A stretch of 64,000 nt of DNA from Bacteroidales bacterium (GTDB taxonomy: Bacteria; Bacteroidota; Bacteroidia; Bacteroidales; Muribaculaceae): the NCBI GenBank assembly GCA_020860515.1, contig JAJBUG010000033.1, forward strand, positions 1-64,000, in the 5' to 3' direction. This document shows, one piece after another, positions 32,568 through 42,133 of the stretch. The position numbers were made by a program, and so were the translations under genes. Positions within the stretch are counted from its first letter, which is position 1. The number at the start of each line of letters is the position of its first letter. Under the pieces are notes generated by a model. That model saw only the letters and a list, made by a program, of their open reading frames with translations. It made no database searches and had not been told where the DNA came from.

Positions 32568-34703
32568 CTATTTAAGTTTTCCCTTTAGAGTTGATAAGAA
32601 GGTGGAATGGTCACGGAAATCGTTATGGATAGTTGTTTTTCCATCACGGTCCACTAAGATACATGAGGGAATGCCATCAATTTCGGAGAACTGATTTTTA
32701 ATTTGCCCCATTTGTTCTTCAGTAAGGCGATAGTGCAATCCTCTGATGTCCTTTATCTTGTCGATATATTGGTCTATGGGAGAAGTGGTATCAGCAATGT
32801 ATATCCACACTATTTCATCAGATGCCAGTTCACCTGATTTGTAAGGTTCGTATTCAGAGATCAAATAAAGGCAAGGACGACACCATGAGTTCCAAAGGTC
32901 GATTACCACTATTTTCCCTTTATGTGGAGTTATGATAGCAGTGAGCAAATCCTCAGTAGGAACATCAGGAACAGGCTGGGTATACTGTGGCAACTTTAGA
33001 TTTATGGACTTTTCATTACGATTAATAAGGCCTTGCACCCACATTTCACCAATTTCTGCTCTATCCTTTTCTGTAATATAAAGACGTCCGCTTTCAGCAT
33101 CGGGCAATAATACCAAAGCATGATTTATCTTCTGAATCTGAGGATGCGTGGTATCATTATCAAAAAGCCAGTCTCGCTCCAATGCCATTTTATAACCTTC
33201 CAGATTTGCGCCCATAAGCAACGAAGGGCTGTCAATATCATAAAGCTTTTCAATTTGAGCAATATGCTTAGGCTCAATTTTTATATTCAGAGAGTCCAAG
33301 GGTAGAACTACTTCCGTTTGTGTCGCCTCGTCCCATTTGTAGAGATGCATATTGGTCTTACGCAGTCTCATCAATACGCTTTGCTGGATTTCTGCAATTT
33401 CCGACTCTTTATACATCTGAGGCCAAGGCTGACGATTGATAATTTTTGTGGCACGATAGTACTGTTTTTCCAATTCGTCAGTAAATTCGTCGCCTGTCAT
33501 CTTGTAAGAAAATGCCGATCCATCCCAAATTCTTTCATCGGGCGACATCTCAGAATATTGGTTTACTATGCGATTTAGATTGGCATAGCTTCCAGTGGTA
33601 TAGATAGCAGGATCTTCACCCTTTTCATCGTACACAATATAGACATCCATTAGTTCATCTGGAGCTATCCTTACTGTGCCTATCAGATATGGTGAATTAT
33701 AAATGAATCCAATAGCTGTACCAGCCAAATCAAATTCAAGAGTAGCAAGGCCTGTGGCATCATCTATTTTTATAGGCACATCAAGAGCGTAATCAAGTAT
33801 ACCCTCTATTTCCATTGTGAAGTTTTTCTCTTTTGTAGAATCCTTTTTATCACCAATCAAATGGAAAGTAATAGTGGATTTGCCACATTTGAGAATGGGA
33901 TTAGGAAGCGGGCCATCAACTGGTTCTTTTAAAATTTCTGATGGAATGGCGCCAGAATTATCAGGAATATCACCGGTGGATGAAACTTTGTCAAACTCGC
34001 AGCCTGAATAAAGCTCCATCTCTTCCATCGGAATGCGGTAGAATATTCCTGATGGAGTGTAATATACCTTATGCTTACCTTTGAAATATCTTTCCAATGG
34101 TTGCCAAAGAGTGCGGTAGGCGTGGGTCTCTTTGTTGCGGCTCAATCGCTTGTCAATTTCCTTACGCGAGCCTAAGCGGACCAGGCTTGGGTAGTTCATT
34201 TCCTTAGTCAGCACTAATGCTCCATAACATGGATTTCCTTTTAAGTCCACGAATTGGAAAAGCTCCACTGCGCCTTCATCATTGGCTAATCTCTCACGCA
34301 CTTCCTGCCAAGTTATTGGTGACTCTTGGGAATCTTGGATTAATTGGCGAGTGCATAGAGCCAAATCATACATGGTAGCCGAGTAGCTATCATGTGGATC
34401 TTCGGTGCAATGAGGCAATTTGGCTTGTAGCATCTGCATAGACTGCAACAAAGAATCTCTTGACAGACTATCGGTGATTACATTTTTTCTAAATTCACTG
34501 GCGCTTTGATTCACATATAGAATTATAGAATCACGGACTGCTTCAAGTTCTTTTGCATAATAGTAATCTTCTTCTTTTAGAAATTCGTATTCTTCAACAA
34601 AATTTTTGGCCTTTTGCAAGTGGTGTAGAATAATATTGGCATGACCACTCATGGATATAATGGCAGCAAATATCAAGCAGGTTATTAGTATTCGATTTTT
34701 CAC
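32568..34703 (-). CDS. Chimeric protein: partial CHAT domain plus TlpA thioredoxin
   Basis: The 711-residue protein has a signal peptide. Residues about 60-232 match the N-terminal half of CHAT (caspase-like) proteins: TWQEVRERLANDEGAVELFQ, YGALVLTKE, LWQPLERYFKGKHKVYYTPS, then GIFYRIPMEEMEL. The CHAT catalytic His and Cys regions are absent. From about residue 255 it becomes a TlpA-type protein with a DUF4369-like domain and a thioredoxin domain (from about 590) carrying CRPC at 608-611. I read this as a gene fusion that is still fully open. Confidence 0.7.
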   Translation of the reverse strand: MKNRILITCLIFAAIISMSGHANIILHHLQKAKNFVEEYEFLKEEDYYYAKELEAVRDSIILYVNQSASEFRKNVITDSLSRDSLLQSMQMLQAKLPHCTEDPHDSYSATMYDLALCTRQLIQDSQESPITWQEVRERLANDEGAVELFQFVDLKGNPCYGALVLTKEMNYPSLVRLGSRKEIDKRLSRNKETHAYRTLWQPLERYFKGKHKVYYTPSGIFYRIPMEEMELYSGCEFDKVSSTGDIPDNSGAIPSEILKEPVDGPLPNPILKCGKSTITFHLIGDKKDSTKEKNFTMEIEGILDYALDVPIKIDDATGLATLEFDLAGTAIGFIYNSPYLIGTVRIAPDELMDVYIVYDEKGEDPAIYTTGSYANLNRIVNQYSEMSPDERIWDGSAFSYKMTGDEFTDELEKQYYRATKIINRQPWPQMYKESEIAEIQQSVLMRLRKTNMHLYKWDEATQTEVVLPLDSLNIKIEPKHIAQIEKLYDIDSPSLLMGANLEGYKMALERDWLFDNDTTHPQIQKINHALVLLPDAESGRLYITEKDRAEIGEMWVQGLINRNEKSINLKLPQYTQPVPDVPTEDLLTAIITPHKGKIVVIDLWNSWCRPCLYLISEYEPYKSGELASDEIVWIYIADTTSPIDQYIDKIKDIRGLHYRLTEEQMGQIKNQFSEIDGIPSCILVDRDGKTTIHNDFRDHSTFLSTLKGKLK

Positions 34704-34730
34704 TAAGCGGAAGTATTTTTGATTTCATTG

Positions 34731-34738
34731 CAAAGTTA
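34731..34738 (-). promoter_or_regulatory. -7 box of CHAT-TlpA operon
   Basis: TAACTTTG on the minus strand, 28 nt before the start codon. No clear TTTG is found at the -33 position. Confidence 0.5.
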
Positions 34739-34763
34739 CGTAATATTTTTTAATTTTTGTGTG

Positions 34764-34807
34764 AATCGGCCTGATTTTGGTGTTATAACACCAAAATCAG
34801 GCCGATT
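34764..34807. repeat. 44-bp perfect palindrome
   Basis: The two halves (34,764-34,785 and 34,786-34,807) are exact reverse complements with no loop; the left half reads AATCGGCCTGATTTTGGTGT, then TA. It lies just upstream of the CHAT-TlpA promoter. It can form a cruciform or act as terminator for the broken GH gene to its right. Confidence 0.9.
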
Positions 34808-35041
34808 TGGTAAATGGATAACTCTTATTACGGACTATCTTATTTCACTTTCATGGCTTTTTAGCCTGTTTAATTCATACTCCCTATCCTAAAATTTTCA
34901 ATAGGTCTCTATGCAGACCCTAATTTGGGTTTTAGGGATAAAAAATGAGGAAAACGGTTTTGTTTTGGCAAAAACTTGATTGATTGCAACCGCTGGGTGT
35001 CCCAAAACAGGGGCATTCCTTGTAGTATGCGTTGAACAGGC

Positions 35042-35551
35042 TCATCTGCTGGGCTCCGAAGGTGTTGGCGTTGGTGTCCTCGAAGCCGCAGGCGAATTAC
35101 CCTTAATGTCTATTTCACGCCAAGTGAGCTTTTTCATGGCTTGCTCTGGTTTTACCCAAGGTCCTCCTGTGTTGCTCCAACCAGGCGCACTGGCTACAGC
35201 CATTTCCATGCCCAATGAATCAGCTGATTGGGTTGCATAAGCGAAGGCATCTTTCCAGCCATCATCCATGTAAATCAAACGCTTTTCCACAACCTGCGGC
35301 GACACAGTGCCAGCATCAAAAGCGTGGAATCCTCCGATTCCTGCTCCCCGCATCCACATCAAATCTTTATATATGCCATTCTTAGTCACATTGCCATTCA
35401 TCCAATGCCACCATACTCTCGGGCGAGCCTCTTGAGGCGGATTCTTGAATCCATCGTAAAGCACATCCTGCGACCATCCATAAGCCACACTTATAATGGC
35501 TGCCACAATGGCCATTATTTTGCTTTTTTCAAATTTCATAAATTTATTCAT
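35042..35551 (-). pseudogene. 5' fragment of a GH106-like hydrolase gene
   Basis: After a signal peptide the frame reads FKNPPQEARPRVWWHWMNGN, then GAGIGGFHAFDAGTV and YATQSADSLGMEMAVASAPG. This is the N-terminal start of alpha-L-rhamnosidase-type GH106 proteins, normally about 900-1,100 residues. Here it breaks off after about 150 residues and runs into unrelated sequence (TPTPTPSEPSR). Sequence just past the stop, in another frame (TFGAQQMSLFNAYYKECPCF), comes from some other gene. A large deletion is the simplest reading. Confidence 0.8.
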
Positions 35552-35713
35552 GATAATGATTTTCCTATGTTATTAGAAATGAAAAGATAGATTTTCTCAT
35601 TGAAAAGTTAAATTATGATGGTCAATCCTATCCAATAATTCCAACCCCAATTATTATCTTTTGGACCAATTTGAAGCATAATTTAATTATAAATTTGTTG
35701 TAAATATATGAAT

Positions 35714-35744
35714 TTTGTTATTAAGAGTAAAAATCGTAACTTTG
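35714..35744 (+). promoter_or_regulatory. Promoter of lipoprotein gene
   Basis: TTTG (35,714-35,717), a 19-nt spacer and TAACTTTG (35,737-35,744) match the consensus. The start codon is 14 nt further on. Confidence 0.75.
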
Positions 35745-35758
35745 CGTAAACTTCAAAA

Positions 35759-36241
35759 ATGAAAACGAATATGAAACTTATATATCCATTTATACATATA
35801 ACCTTAGTTCTCTTGCTTTTAAGCAGTTGTTCACATGATCATAAAGGCCCGATTCACGTGGATCCTAATGCAATGGCAGTAAATGCTCTCGATGTGAATG
35901 AGAATGAGGCTACGGTGAGTGTGGATTTTGATGTAATAAATGCCTCTGGCGAGACAAAAACAGTCAATGCAACGGTTGAGATAATGCAAGATCACAAAAC
36001 TATCGGCACCCAGATGCAAGATTTTGAAGCGTCGGATACCACAGCTCTTTCATTTTCATTCGATATTCCTAATCCAGATCTTTCAACTTGGAACTCATGC
36101 ACAACCTATCAAGCCCGCATAAAATTGAAATCTGGATGGAAAACTCTCGATGAATTTGACAAAGACTTTGAATTGCGTGTCAATGAGTTTATTTCCTGCT
36201 TGTCAAGGAAATCGTGGTGGAATCAAGAGCCGGAGCGGTAG
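35759..36241 (+). CDS. Lipoprotein with GH2-like immunoglobulin domain, likely truncated
   Basis: The 160-residue product has a lipoprotein signal (LVLLLLSSC). After it comes one beta domain (VSVDFDVINASGETKTVNAT, then FDIPNPDLSTWNSCTTYQAR and LDEFDKDFELR) that follows the pattern of the Ig-like domain preceding the catalytic barrel in GH2 enzymes. No barrel follows; the last residues are read from the antisense of the neighbouring GH2 gene (53-nt overlap). It may be a truncated GH2 gene or a stand-alone binding lipoprotein. Confidence 0.5.
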   Translation: MKTNMKLIYPFIHITLVLLLLSSCSHDHKGPIHVDPNAMAVNALDVNENEATVSVDFDVINASGETKTVNATVEIMQDHKTIGTQMQDFEASDTTALSFSFDIPNPDLSTWNSCTTYQARIKLKSGWKTLDEFDKDFELRVNEFISCLSRKSWWNQEPER

Positions 36242-38594
36242 CTGTTAAGGTTACTTCGCCTGGGCAGTTTTCTGATCTCAATATTATCAAAGCAGTGCCT
36301 TGATATAGATTGCGGGATGCTGATATGTCAGATGCAGGAGAATGAAGTTCGTCGCTTGAGATATCGCCATTGTCAATCCCAACAATCCTGGCGGGGCCTG
36401 AAAGAGCAAAGTCAATTTTATTATTTGCAAATGACACTGTGTTTCCTCCTTTGTCAACTGCCCGTACTACTACATGTTGCAAGTCAAGTCCGTCAGCTTC
36501 CCACGCATCATTGTCAGGCTCCAAAATCAGCCTTACTGGTTCGCCAGCTGTAATTAATTGATGACGGCATAACTCATTTCCGTCACTATCATATCCGATA
36601 GCCACAATTTTACCGGGCTCATAAGCCACATTATCCCATGCAATTTTATTGCGATGCTTGGAATTTTCGATTTCATTACGTTTGCGACCAACTTCATTGC
36701 CATTGATAAGCAAGGCAACCTCTGCGGCATTAGTATAAGTGTAAAGTTGCAAGGTATCGCCAAGTTGGAAATTCCAGCTATCAACAGCCATTTCACCACC
36801 CATATCCACGCCATTCCATTGGATTCTATCCTTAGGTGTGATTACTCCAATATGCACTATTGGCTCGTCGGGCTTGAACATTGAGCGCAAGAACCAAGCT
36901 TGGCTCTTAGGCTGTAGAGATATGTCGAACACTCCATTTGACCACCCCTTGGCAGGCCATCCCAACGATTCACCCAGATAGTCAATCATGCCCCAATAAG
37001 CAAGCCCAAGCACTCGCTCATTAGCAGGTTCAAAGAAATTCGGTCCCATATTGGCCAGATTGGCTTCGCTTTGATAAAATATCATATTGGGCCAACGTCG
37101 ATGGTCGCCTGGAAAGTACATATATCGATAGTTGTAGGCTGCAATGTCGGTCTCAAACACTAAGGGTGCGGGCACCGAATCCGTCGCTAATGATCTTACT
37201 CGTGGGTGCATAGCCACAGTGATAGGCCTTTCTGCATCATATCTTCGCAGCACAGGCTTCATCATGCGATAAGCGGTTACTCCCCAATCATTGTGGGGCA
37301 GATTTGTAAATCCTTGCAATTCGTTGCCTATGCTCCATATTGCCACGCATGGATGGTTTCGGTCACGTTTTACCCATTCAGGAAGGTCGTACTGCCATTG
37401 GTCTTCCCAGGGTTTGCGTCCGCCAGTGTATTGTTGAGTCCACTTGTCATAGAGTTCATCCACCACAATGAATCCATATTGATCACAGAGATCCAAAAAC
37501 TCCTCACTGTAGGGATTATGCGAACAACGCACGTGATTGAAACCAAAATCTTTGAGCATTTGCAATCGCTTTTCTATCGCTCTGGGATAATTGGCAGCGC
37601 CCAGGGCACCCAAAGTATGATGATTGGCTATGCCTTGAAGCAACACTTTCTTCCCATTAAGTTTGAGGCCAAATTCAGGTGAGAACTCAAATGTGCGGAT
37701 ACCAAATCTTGATTTTGCCTCATCCACAGTCTGACCCTCAGAATTTAAAAGTGTGATAGTGGCAGTGTAGAGATGTGGAGTATTAGTATCCCAAAGTATA
37801 GGATTAAGTATGCATATTTCAGACAATTCATATTCACGATTGCGCCATTTGGGAATCACGGGTAGAGTGTCAATTCGTTGGATTACTTTTTGTCCTTGAT
37901 GGTCAGATATCTCCACTTTGGCAATCAAAAATTCCAATTTGTCTTTTACTCGAATATCAGCCAGAATTTCAATTCTCGCCTCATTCTCCTGAGTTTTGGT
38001 AGTGATTTTTAGGGGATGGCGCTGAAAGTATAAATTAGGATCAGTGGCGATTAACTTAACTCCACGATAAAGGCCTCCGCCAGTGTACCAGCGCGAATTC
38101 TCTGCCTCGCCAGTCGATGCCACTACTTTAATCTTATTTTCTTCCCCAATCTTTAATTTATCTGTCACATCAATTTCAAATCCCAAATAACCATAGTCGG
38201 TACCACCGATATATTCTTCGTTAAGGTAAACATCGCCCACAAGCATAATGCCCCCGAAGTCAAGCAAAAGCCTATGACCCATAAGATTCTTATCAGGAGT
38301 AAAGATCAATTCATAAGTGCCTGTGCCCATTTCCTTAAAGGCGCGTGGGCTAAGTCTGCTCTTCACATTGGCAGCTTCGTTATTAGCATCGCCCTTGTCA
38401 TCGGCATCAGGTTCCACCCAAGGTTGAGATATCAAAAAATCATGTGGCAAATCCACCGTGACCGTGAGACCTTGTTCATCAGTAAATTTCCATCCTTGGT
38501 TAAGCGGAATTTCAGTTCTCCCTAATGCCTGAAAACCAACAAGCGCTATTATAAACAATGTAAAGATTCGCATATCTATAATGACTGTTTTCAT
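36189..38594 (-). CDS. GH2 family glycoside hydrolase (beta-galactosidase-like)
   Basis: The 801-residue protein has a signal peptide (the likely better start is the Met at codon 8, MRIFTLFIIALVGFQALG), a jelly-roll sugar-binding domain, an Ig-like domain, and a TIM barrel with FNHVRCSHNPYSEEFLD, acid/base IWSIGNELQG and a probable nucleophile in IFYQSEANL. C-terminal DUF4982-like and Ig domains follow. It would remove beta-linked terminal sugars from plant or host glycans. No SusC/SusD genes are adjacent. Confidence 0.88.
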   Translation of the reverse strand: MKTVIIDMRIFTLFIIALVGFQALGRTEIPLNQGWKFTDEQGLTVTVDLPHDFLISQPWVEPDADDKGDANNEAANVKSRLSPRAFKEMGTGTYELIFTPDKNLMGHRLLLDFGGIMLVGDVYLNEEYIGGTDYGYLGFEIDVTDKLKIGEENKIKVVASTGEAENSRWYTGGGLYRGVKLIATDPNLYFQRHPLKITTKTQENEARIEILADIRVKDKLEFLIAKVEISDHQGQKVIQRIDTLPVIPKWRNREYELSEICILNPILWDTNTPHLYTATITLLNSEGQTVDEAKSRFGIRTFEFSPEFGLKLNGKKVLLQGIANHHTLGALGAANYPRAIEKRLQMLKDFGFNHVRCSHNPYSEEFLDLCDQYGFIVVDELYDKWTQQYTGGRKPWEDQWQYDLPEWVKRDRNHPCVAIWSIGNELQGFTNLPHNDWGVTAYRMMKPVLRRYDAERPITVAMHPRVRSLATDSVPAPLVFETDIAAYNYRYMYFPGDHRRWPNMIFYQSEANLANMGPNFFEPANERVLGLAYWGMIDYLGESLGWPAKGWSNGVFDISLQPKSQAWFLRSMFKPDEPIVHIGVITPKDRIQWNGVDMGGEMAVDSWNFQLGDTLQLYTYTNAAEVALLINGNEVGRKRNEIENSKHRNKIAWDNVAYEPGKIVAIGYDSDGNELCRHQLITAGEPVRLILEPDNDAWEADGLDLQHVVVRAVDKGGNTVSFANNKIDFALSGPARIVGIDNGDISSDELHSPASDISASRNLYQGTALIILRSENCPGEVTLTATAPALDSTTISLTSRK

Positions 38595-38613
38595 GATAAT
38601 GATTTTGTCTTTG

Positions 38614-38621
38614 CAAAAGTA
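38614..38621 (-). promoter_or_regulatory. -7 box of GH2 gene
   Basis: TACTTTTG on the minus strand, 20 nt before the first possible start codon. The -33 element is not clear. Confidence 0.45.
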
Positions 38622-38684
38622 GGCATTTATTTTTAGTTTACGATGCTTACAATCTCCCCTACTTCAGATCCTCACTGATTTGGT

Positions 38685-38727
38685 AAAAATATCAGCCCTG
38701 TGGCACAACCATAGGGCTGATATTTTT
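38685..38727 (-). terminator. Terminator overlapping maf stop codon
   Basis: AAAAATATCAGCCCT (38,685-38,699) pairs perfectly with AGGGCTGATATTTTT (38,713-38,727), 15 bp. The right arm overlaps the maf stop codon, and the A-run on the left gives a T-run on the minus strand. Confidence 0.85.
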
Positions 38728-39286
38728 AGAAGTTCTTAAGGTGTAGATAGAGAGTATGGAGCGGTAGGCCCATCACATTGTAGAAACACCCATGTATACC
38801 TTGGATAGCAGCAGCGCCTATCCATTCTTGGATGCCATAAGCCCCAGCCTTGTCGAGAGGACGGTAATTGTTGACGTAGTTCTCAATTTCCTGCTGGCCC
38901 AGGAACCCAAATGTCACCTCGGTGCTTTCCGAGAAAGTTTCGGTTTTCTCCGATGATGTGAGGGTAACTCCTGTCACCACAGTATGAGTATGCCCCATAA
39001 GAGAGTTAAGCATATCAATTGCATCAGGAATATCCTTGGGCTTTCCCATAAGTTTGCCTTTATTTATTACAACGGTATCTGCCGTAATTATCACTTCATC
39101 GGGCACCAGACAGTCTTTGTAGGCCTCGGCCTTAATGCGCGACAGATACTTTGGCACCTCGGGCAGAGGCATGTCTTTAGGAAATGTTTCATCCACTTCT
39201 CGGCTTTCGGCTATTGCAAAATCGGATACCAAGAGCTTCAACAGCTCGCGACGACGGGGCGAATTTGACGCTAATAATATTTTCAT
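38726..39286 (-). CDS. maf: Maf-like nucleoside triphosphate pyrophosphatase
   Basis: I chose the ATG at 39,286 (MKILLASNSPRRRELLKLL), the universal start of Maf proteins, giving 186 residues; an in-frame upstream extension is not Maf-like. The motifs SPRRREL, ESREVDE, ITADTVV and GKPKD are all present. Maf proteins hydrolyse non-canonical nucleotides such as dTTP/UTP analogues or m7GTP to monophosphates. A -7 box lies at 39,328-39,335. Confidence 0.92.
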   Translation of the reverse strand: MKILLASNSPRRRELLKLLVSDFAIAESREVDETFPKDMPLPEVPKYLSRIKAEAYKDCLVPDEVIITADTVVINKGKLMGKPKDIPDAIDMLNSLMGHTHTVVTGVTLTSSEKTETFSESTEVTFGFLGQQEIENYVNNYRPLDKAGAYGIQEWIGAAAIQGIHGCFYNVMGLPLHTLYLHLKNF

Positions 39287-39538
39287 CTTAGTTATTTGCA
39301 TTTGAGGTGTGATTTGTAAATCGCTTGCAAAGTTAACAAAAATTTTTCTACTTTTGCTCAGTTCAGAAATTTCCAATAAAAAGTATTCTTCCAAATTAGA
39401 AAATTCTATTTCATGCCTCTCGTCTTTTTTTGCTAAAATATGAACCTTTTTTGCATTTTCAGGGTTATACATTCGTGGGTGATTTGAAAAAGCTCCCTCA
39501 TAATAAACTTTCAAGTCTAATTAAATCCAGATTCAACT

Positions 39539-39841
39539 ATGCATCTTACCCCGAAAGAGCAAGACAAGCTTACCCTCCTCTCGATTGGCCTAATAGCTGA
39601 GCGCCGTCTTCAGAAGGGTCTCAAGCTTAATTACCCCGAGGCAGTGGCATATATTACAAGTGCTGCACTCGAAGGTGCCCGCGAGGGCAAAACCGTGGAA
39701 GAAGTCATGCATGACGCTGCCAATGTGCTCAGCAAAGAGCAAGTGATGGATGGCGTTGCCGACATGATTTCATTGTTGCAGGTGGAAGCCGTGTTCACTG
39801 ATGGTTCCCGCTTGGTTTCTATACACCAACCCATTAAGTAA
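39539..39841 (+). CDS. ureA: Urease gamma subunit
   Basis: The 100-residue protein aligns with UreA along its whole length ([20 protein letters not shown], then [20 protein letters not shown] and [20 protein letters not shown]). It is the first gene of a complete urease locus ureABC-E-F-G-D. Urease hydrolyses urea to ammonia and carbamate, giving nitrogen and acid resistance in the gut. No strong promoter box is seen; a weak TTTG (39,483) with a degenerate TAAACTTTC near 39,504 is the best candidate. Confidence 0.95.
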   Translation: MHLTPKEQDKLTLLSIGLIAERRLQKGLKLNYPEAVAYITSAALEGAREGKTVEEVMHDAANVLSKEQVMDGVADMISLLQVEAVFTDGSRLVSIHQPIK

Positions 39842-39862
39842 TCTTCCAAAATCTCTACCATC

Positions 39863-40396
39863 ATGGCAACAGACGAAAACAAGACCTATTCAACGCCCAA
39901 TGGCGTGTTCCAAGGCACTCCTCCAATTGATTATCCCAAGACTCCTGGGTTCACCCCAGCTGAATATGTGCCTGTGGGGGGTGTTATTCTCGCTGATGGC
40001 GACATCACCTACAATGCTAATCGGCGCACAGTGAAGTTAAAAGTGCGCAACACGGGCGACCGTCCTGTGCAAATCGGCAGCCACCTCCACTTTTTCGAGG
40101 CTAACCGCTATCTGGAGTTTGACCGCAAGCTCGCTTTCGGATATCACCTTAATATCCCTGCCACTACGGCAATCCGTTTCGAACCAGGCGAAGAAAAAGA
40201 AGTTGAATTGGTAGCTTATTCAGGCAAGCGTCGCGTGCTCGGATTCAACGACCTTACCAATGGATTTACAGGATTGGAAGATTCACCCACTTACTATCCA
40301 AAGAAAATCCGCGCTTTCCAACTCATGCAAGAGTATGGATTCAAAGATGTGCCCCAGGATGAGGCTGATGCAGAATACACCACTCCCAACAAATAA
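39863..40396 (+). CDS. ureB: Urease beta subunit with extended ends
   Basis: The 177-residue protein contains the UreB core ([55 protein letters not shown]). It is longer than the usual 100-130 residues because of a 35-residue N-terminal extension ([20 protein letters not shown]) and a C-terminal extension of about 35 residues. These do not resemble the fused gamma domain of UreAB types. They may shape the oligomer. The gene lies 21 nt after ureA and 12 nt before ureC. Confidence 0.95.
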   Translation: MATDENKTYSTPNGVFQGTPPIDYPKTPGFTPAEYVPVGGVILADGDITYNANRRTVKLKVRNTGDRPVQIGSHLHFFEANRYLEFDRKLAFGYHLNIPATTAIRFEPGEEKEVELVAYSGKRRVLGFNDLTNGFTGLEDSPTYYPKKIRAFQLMQEYGFKDVPQDEADAEYTTPNK

Positions 40397-40408
40397 TATC
40401 CCCACAAC

Positions 40409-42127
40409 ATGGCAACTATTTCAAGAAAAGAAAACAATATGCTCTTTGGACCCACCACTGGTGATAAGATCCGATTGGGCAATACCGACCTCTACGTCGA
40501 AATTGAAAAAGACCTGCGCGTATACGGCGACGAAGTGGTGTACGGCGGAGGCAAGACCATTCGCGATGGCATGGGCACAGCAAATGAAACTACTTGGAAG
40601 GCTGGCTCGCTTGACCTGGTGATTACCAACGTCACAATCATTGATCCTATTTTAGGTGTAATCAAGGCTGATGTGGGTATCCGCGACGGCAAAATTGCTG
40701 GCATCGGCAAGGCAGGAAACCCCAACATTATGGAGGGCGTTACACCTACCCTTTGCACTGGCCCATCTACTGACGCTATCTCTGGCGAGCACTGCATACT
40801 TACAGCCGCTGGCATCGATGGCCACGTGCACATGATTTCGCCCCAGCAGGCTTACGACTGCCTTAGCAATGGTATCACCACCCTGATTGGCGGTGGCGTT
40901 GGTCCTACCGACGGCACTAATGGCACCACCATTACTTCGGGCGTATGGAATGTGCAGAAAATGTATGAGGCTTGCGAAGGCTGGCCTATTAACACTGGTT
41001 TCCTTGGCAAAGGTAACTCAAGCATTCAATCTACTCTGCAAGAACAAATCGATGCTGGTTGCATGGGCTTCAAAATTCATGAAGACTGGGGTTCAACAAT
41101 GGCTGCAATTCGCGCTTGTATGACCAATGCCGATAAGAACGATGTGCAAGTTGCTATCCACACTGACACCCTCAATGAGAGCGGTTACGTAGAGGATTCA
41201 ATTGCCGCAATTGATGGACGCACCATCCATACCTACCACACCGAGGGTGCTGGTGGCGGTCATGCTCCCGACCTCTTGAAGGTAGCTTCGATGGCCAATG
41301 TGCTACCTTCTTCTACCAACCCCACTCTGCCATTCGGTATCAACAGCCAGGCTGAGCTTTTCGATATGATTATGGTTTGCCATAATCTCAATCCGAACAT
41401 TCCCTCAGATGTCGCCTTTGCTGAGAGCCGTGTTCGTCCTGAAACTCAGAGCGCTGAAAATATTTTCCACGATTTGGGTATTATTTCGATGGTATCGTCC
41501 GACTCGCAGGCTATGGGTCGCGTAGGCGAATCATTCATGCGTACATTCCAGATGGCAAGTTACATGAAGAGTGCTCGTGGCAAACTCCCCGAGGATTCAG
41601 AGAAGAATGATAACTTCCGCGTGCTCCGCTACCTGGCTCAAATCACCATCAACCCTGCTATCACCTATGGTATCAGCGATATTCTCGGCAGTATCGAGGT
41701 GGGCAAGATGGCCGACTTGGTATTGTGGGAGCCTGAATTCTTTGCTACAAAGCCTAAGATGGTGATTAAGGGCGGCATGATTAATTGGGCCAATATGGGT
41801 GATCCTAATGCTTCACTCCCTACTCCGCAGCCTAAGATTATGCGTCCGATGTTCGGTGCTTTCGGCAAAGCCATGCCTCGCACCTGTGTCCGCTTCTGCT
41901 CACAGGCAAGCTGGGACAATGGCACAGTGCAGAAGTTCGGAATCGACAACATCATCTATCCCGTGCACGGCTGCCGCCAGCTCAAGAAGACCGATATGGT
42001 GCGCAACTCGGCAATGCCACGCATCGAGGTTGATCCTGAGACATTCAACACCTACGTTGACGGCACTCTCGCTTATGTAGATCCTGCAAAGTGGCTGCCT
42101 CTGGCTCAGCTCTACTGGTTCTCATAA
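40409..42127 (+). CDS. ureC: Urease alpha (catalytic) subunit
   Basis: The 572-residue protein has all nickel ligands: HVH in GIDGHVHMISPQ, the carbamylated lysine at about Lys222 in MGFKIHEDWG, HTDTLNESG, HTEGAGGGHAPD, and the aspartate in SSDSQAMGR. The mobile flap keeps the Cys-His pair (MVCHNLNP; His325), but the residue after that His is Asn326 where most ureases have a second His. Length and motifs indicate an active enzyme. Confidence 0.97.
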   Translation: MATISRKENNMLFGPTTGDKIRLGNTDLYVEIEKDLRVYGDEVVYGGGKTIRDGMGTANETTWKAGSLDLVITNVTIIDPILGVIKADVGIRDGKIAGIGKAGNPNIMEGVTPTLCTGPSTDAISGEHCILTAAGIDGHVHMISPQQAYDCLSNGITTLIGGGVGPTDGTNGTTITSGVWNVQKMYEACEGWPINTGFLGKGNSSIQSTLQEQIDAGCMGFKIHEDWGSTMAAIRACMTNADKNDVQVAIHTDTLNESGYVEDSIAAIDGRTIHTYHTEGAGGGHAPDLLKVASMANVLPSSTNPTLPFGINSQAELFDMIMVCHNLNPNIPSDVAFAESRVRPETQSAENIFHDLGIISMVSSDSQAMGRVGESFMRTFQMASYMKSARGKLPEDSEKNDNFRVLRYLAQITINPAITYGISDILGSIEVGKMADLVLWEPEFFATKPKMVIKGGMINWANMGDPNASLPTPQPKIMRPMFGAFGKAMPRTCVRFCSQASWDNGTVQKFGIDNIIYPVHGCRQLKKTDMVRNSAMPRIEVDPETFNTYVDGTLAYVDPAKWLPLAQLYWFS

Positions 42128-42133
42128 TAATTA

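Noticed and set aside
34980..35240. Plus-strand frame opposite the GH106 fragment
   Set aside because: It is the antisense shadow of the fragment; the minus-strand translation clearly matches the GH106 N-terminus.
39287..39514. In-frame 76-codon N-terminal extension of maf
   Set aside because: Maf proteins start at MKILLASNSPR; the extension has no Maf similarity, covers the presumed ureA upstream region and the maf -7 box, and is probably chance.
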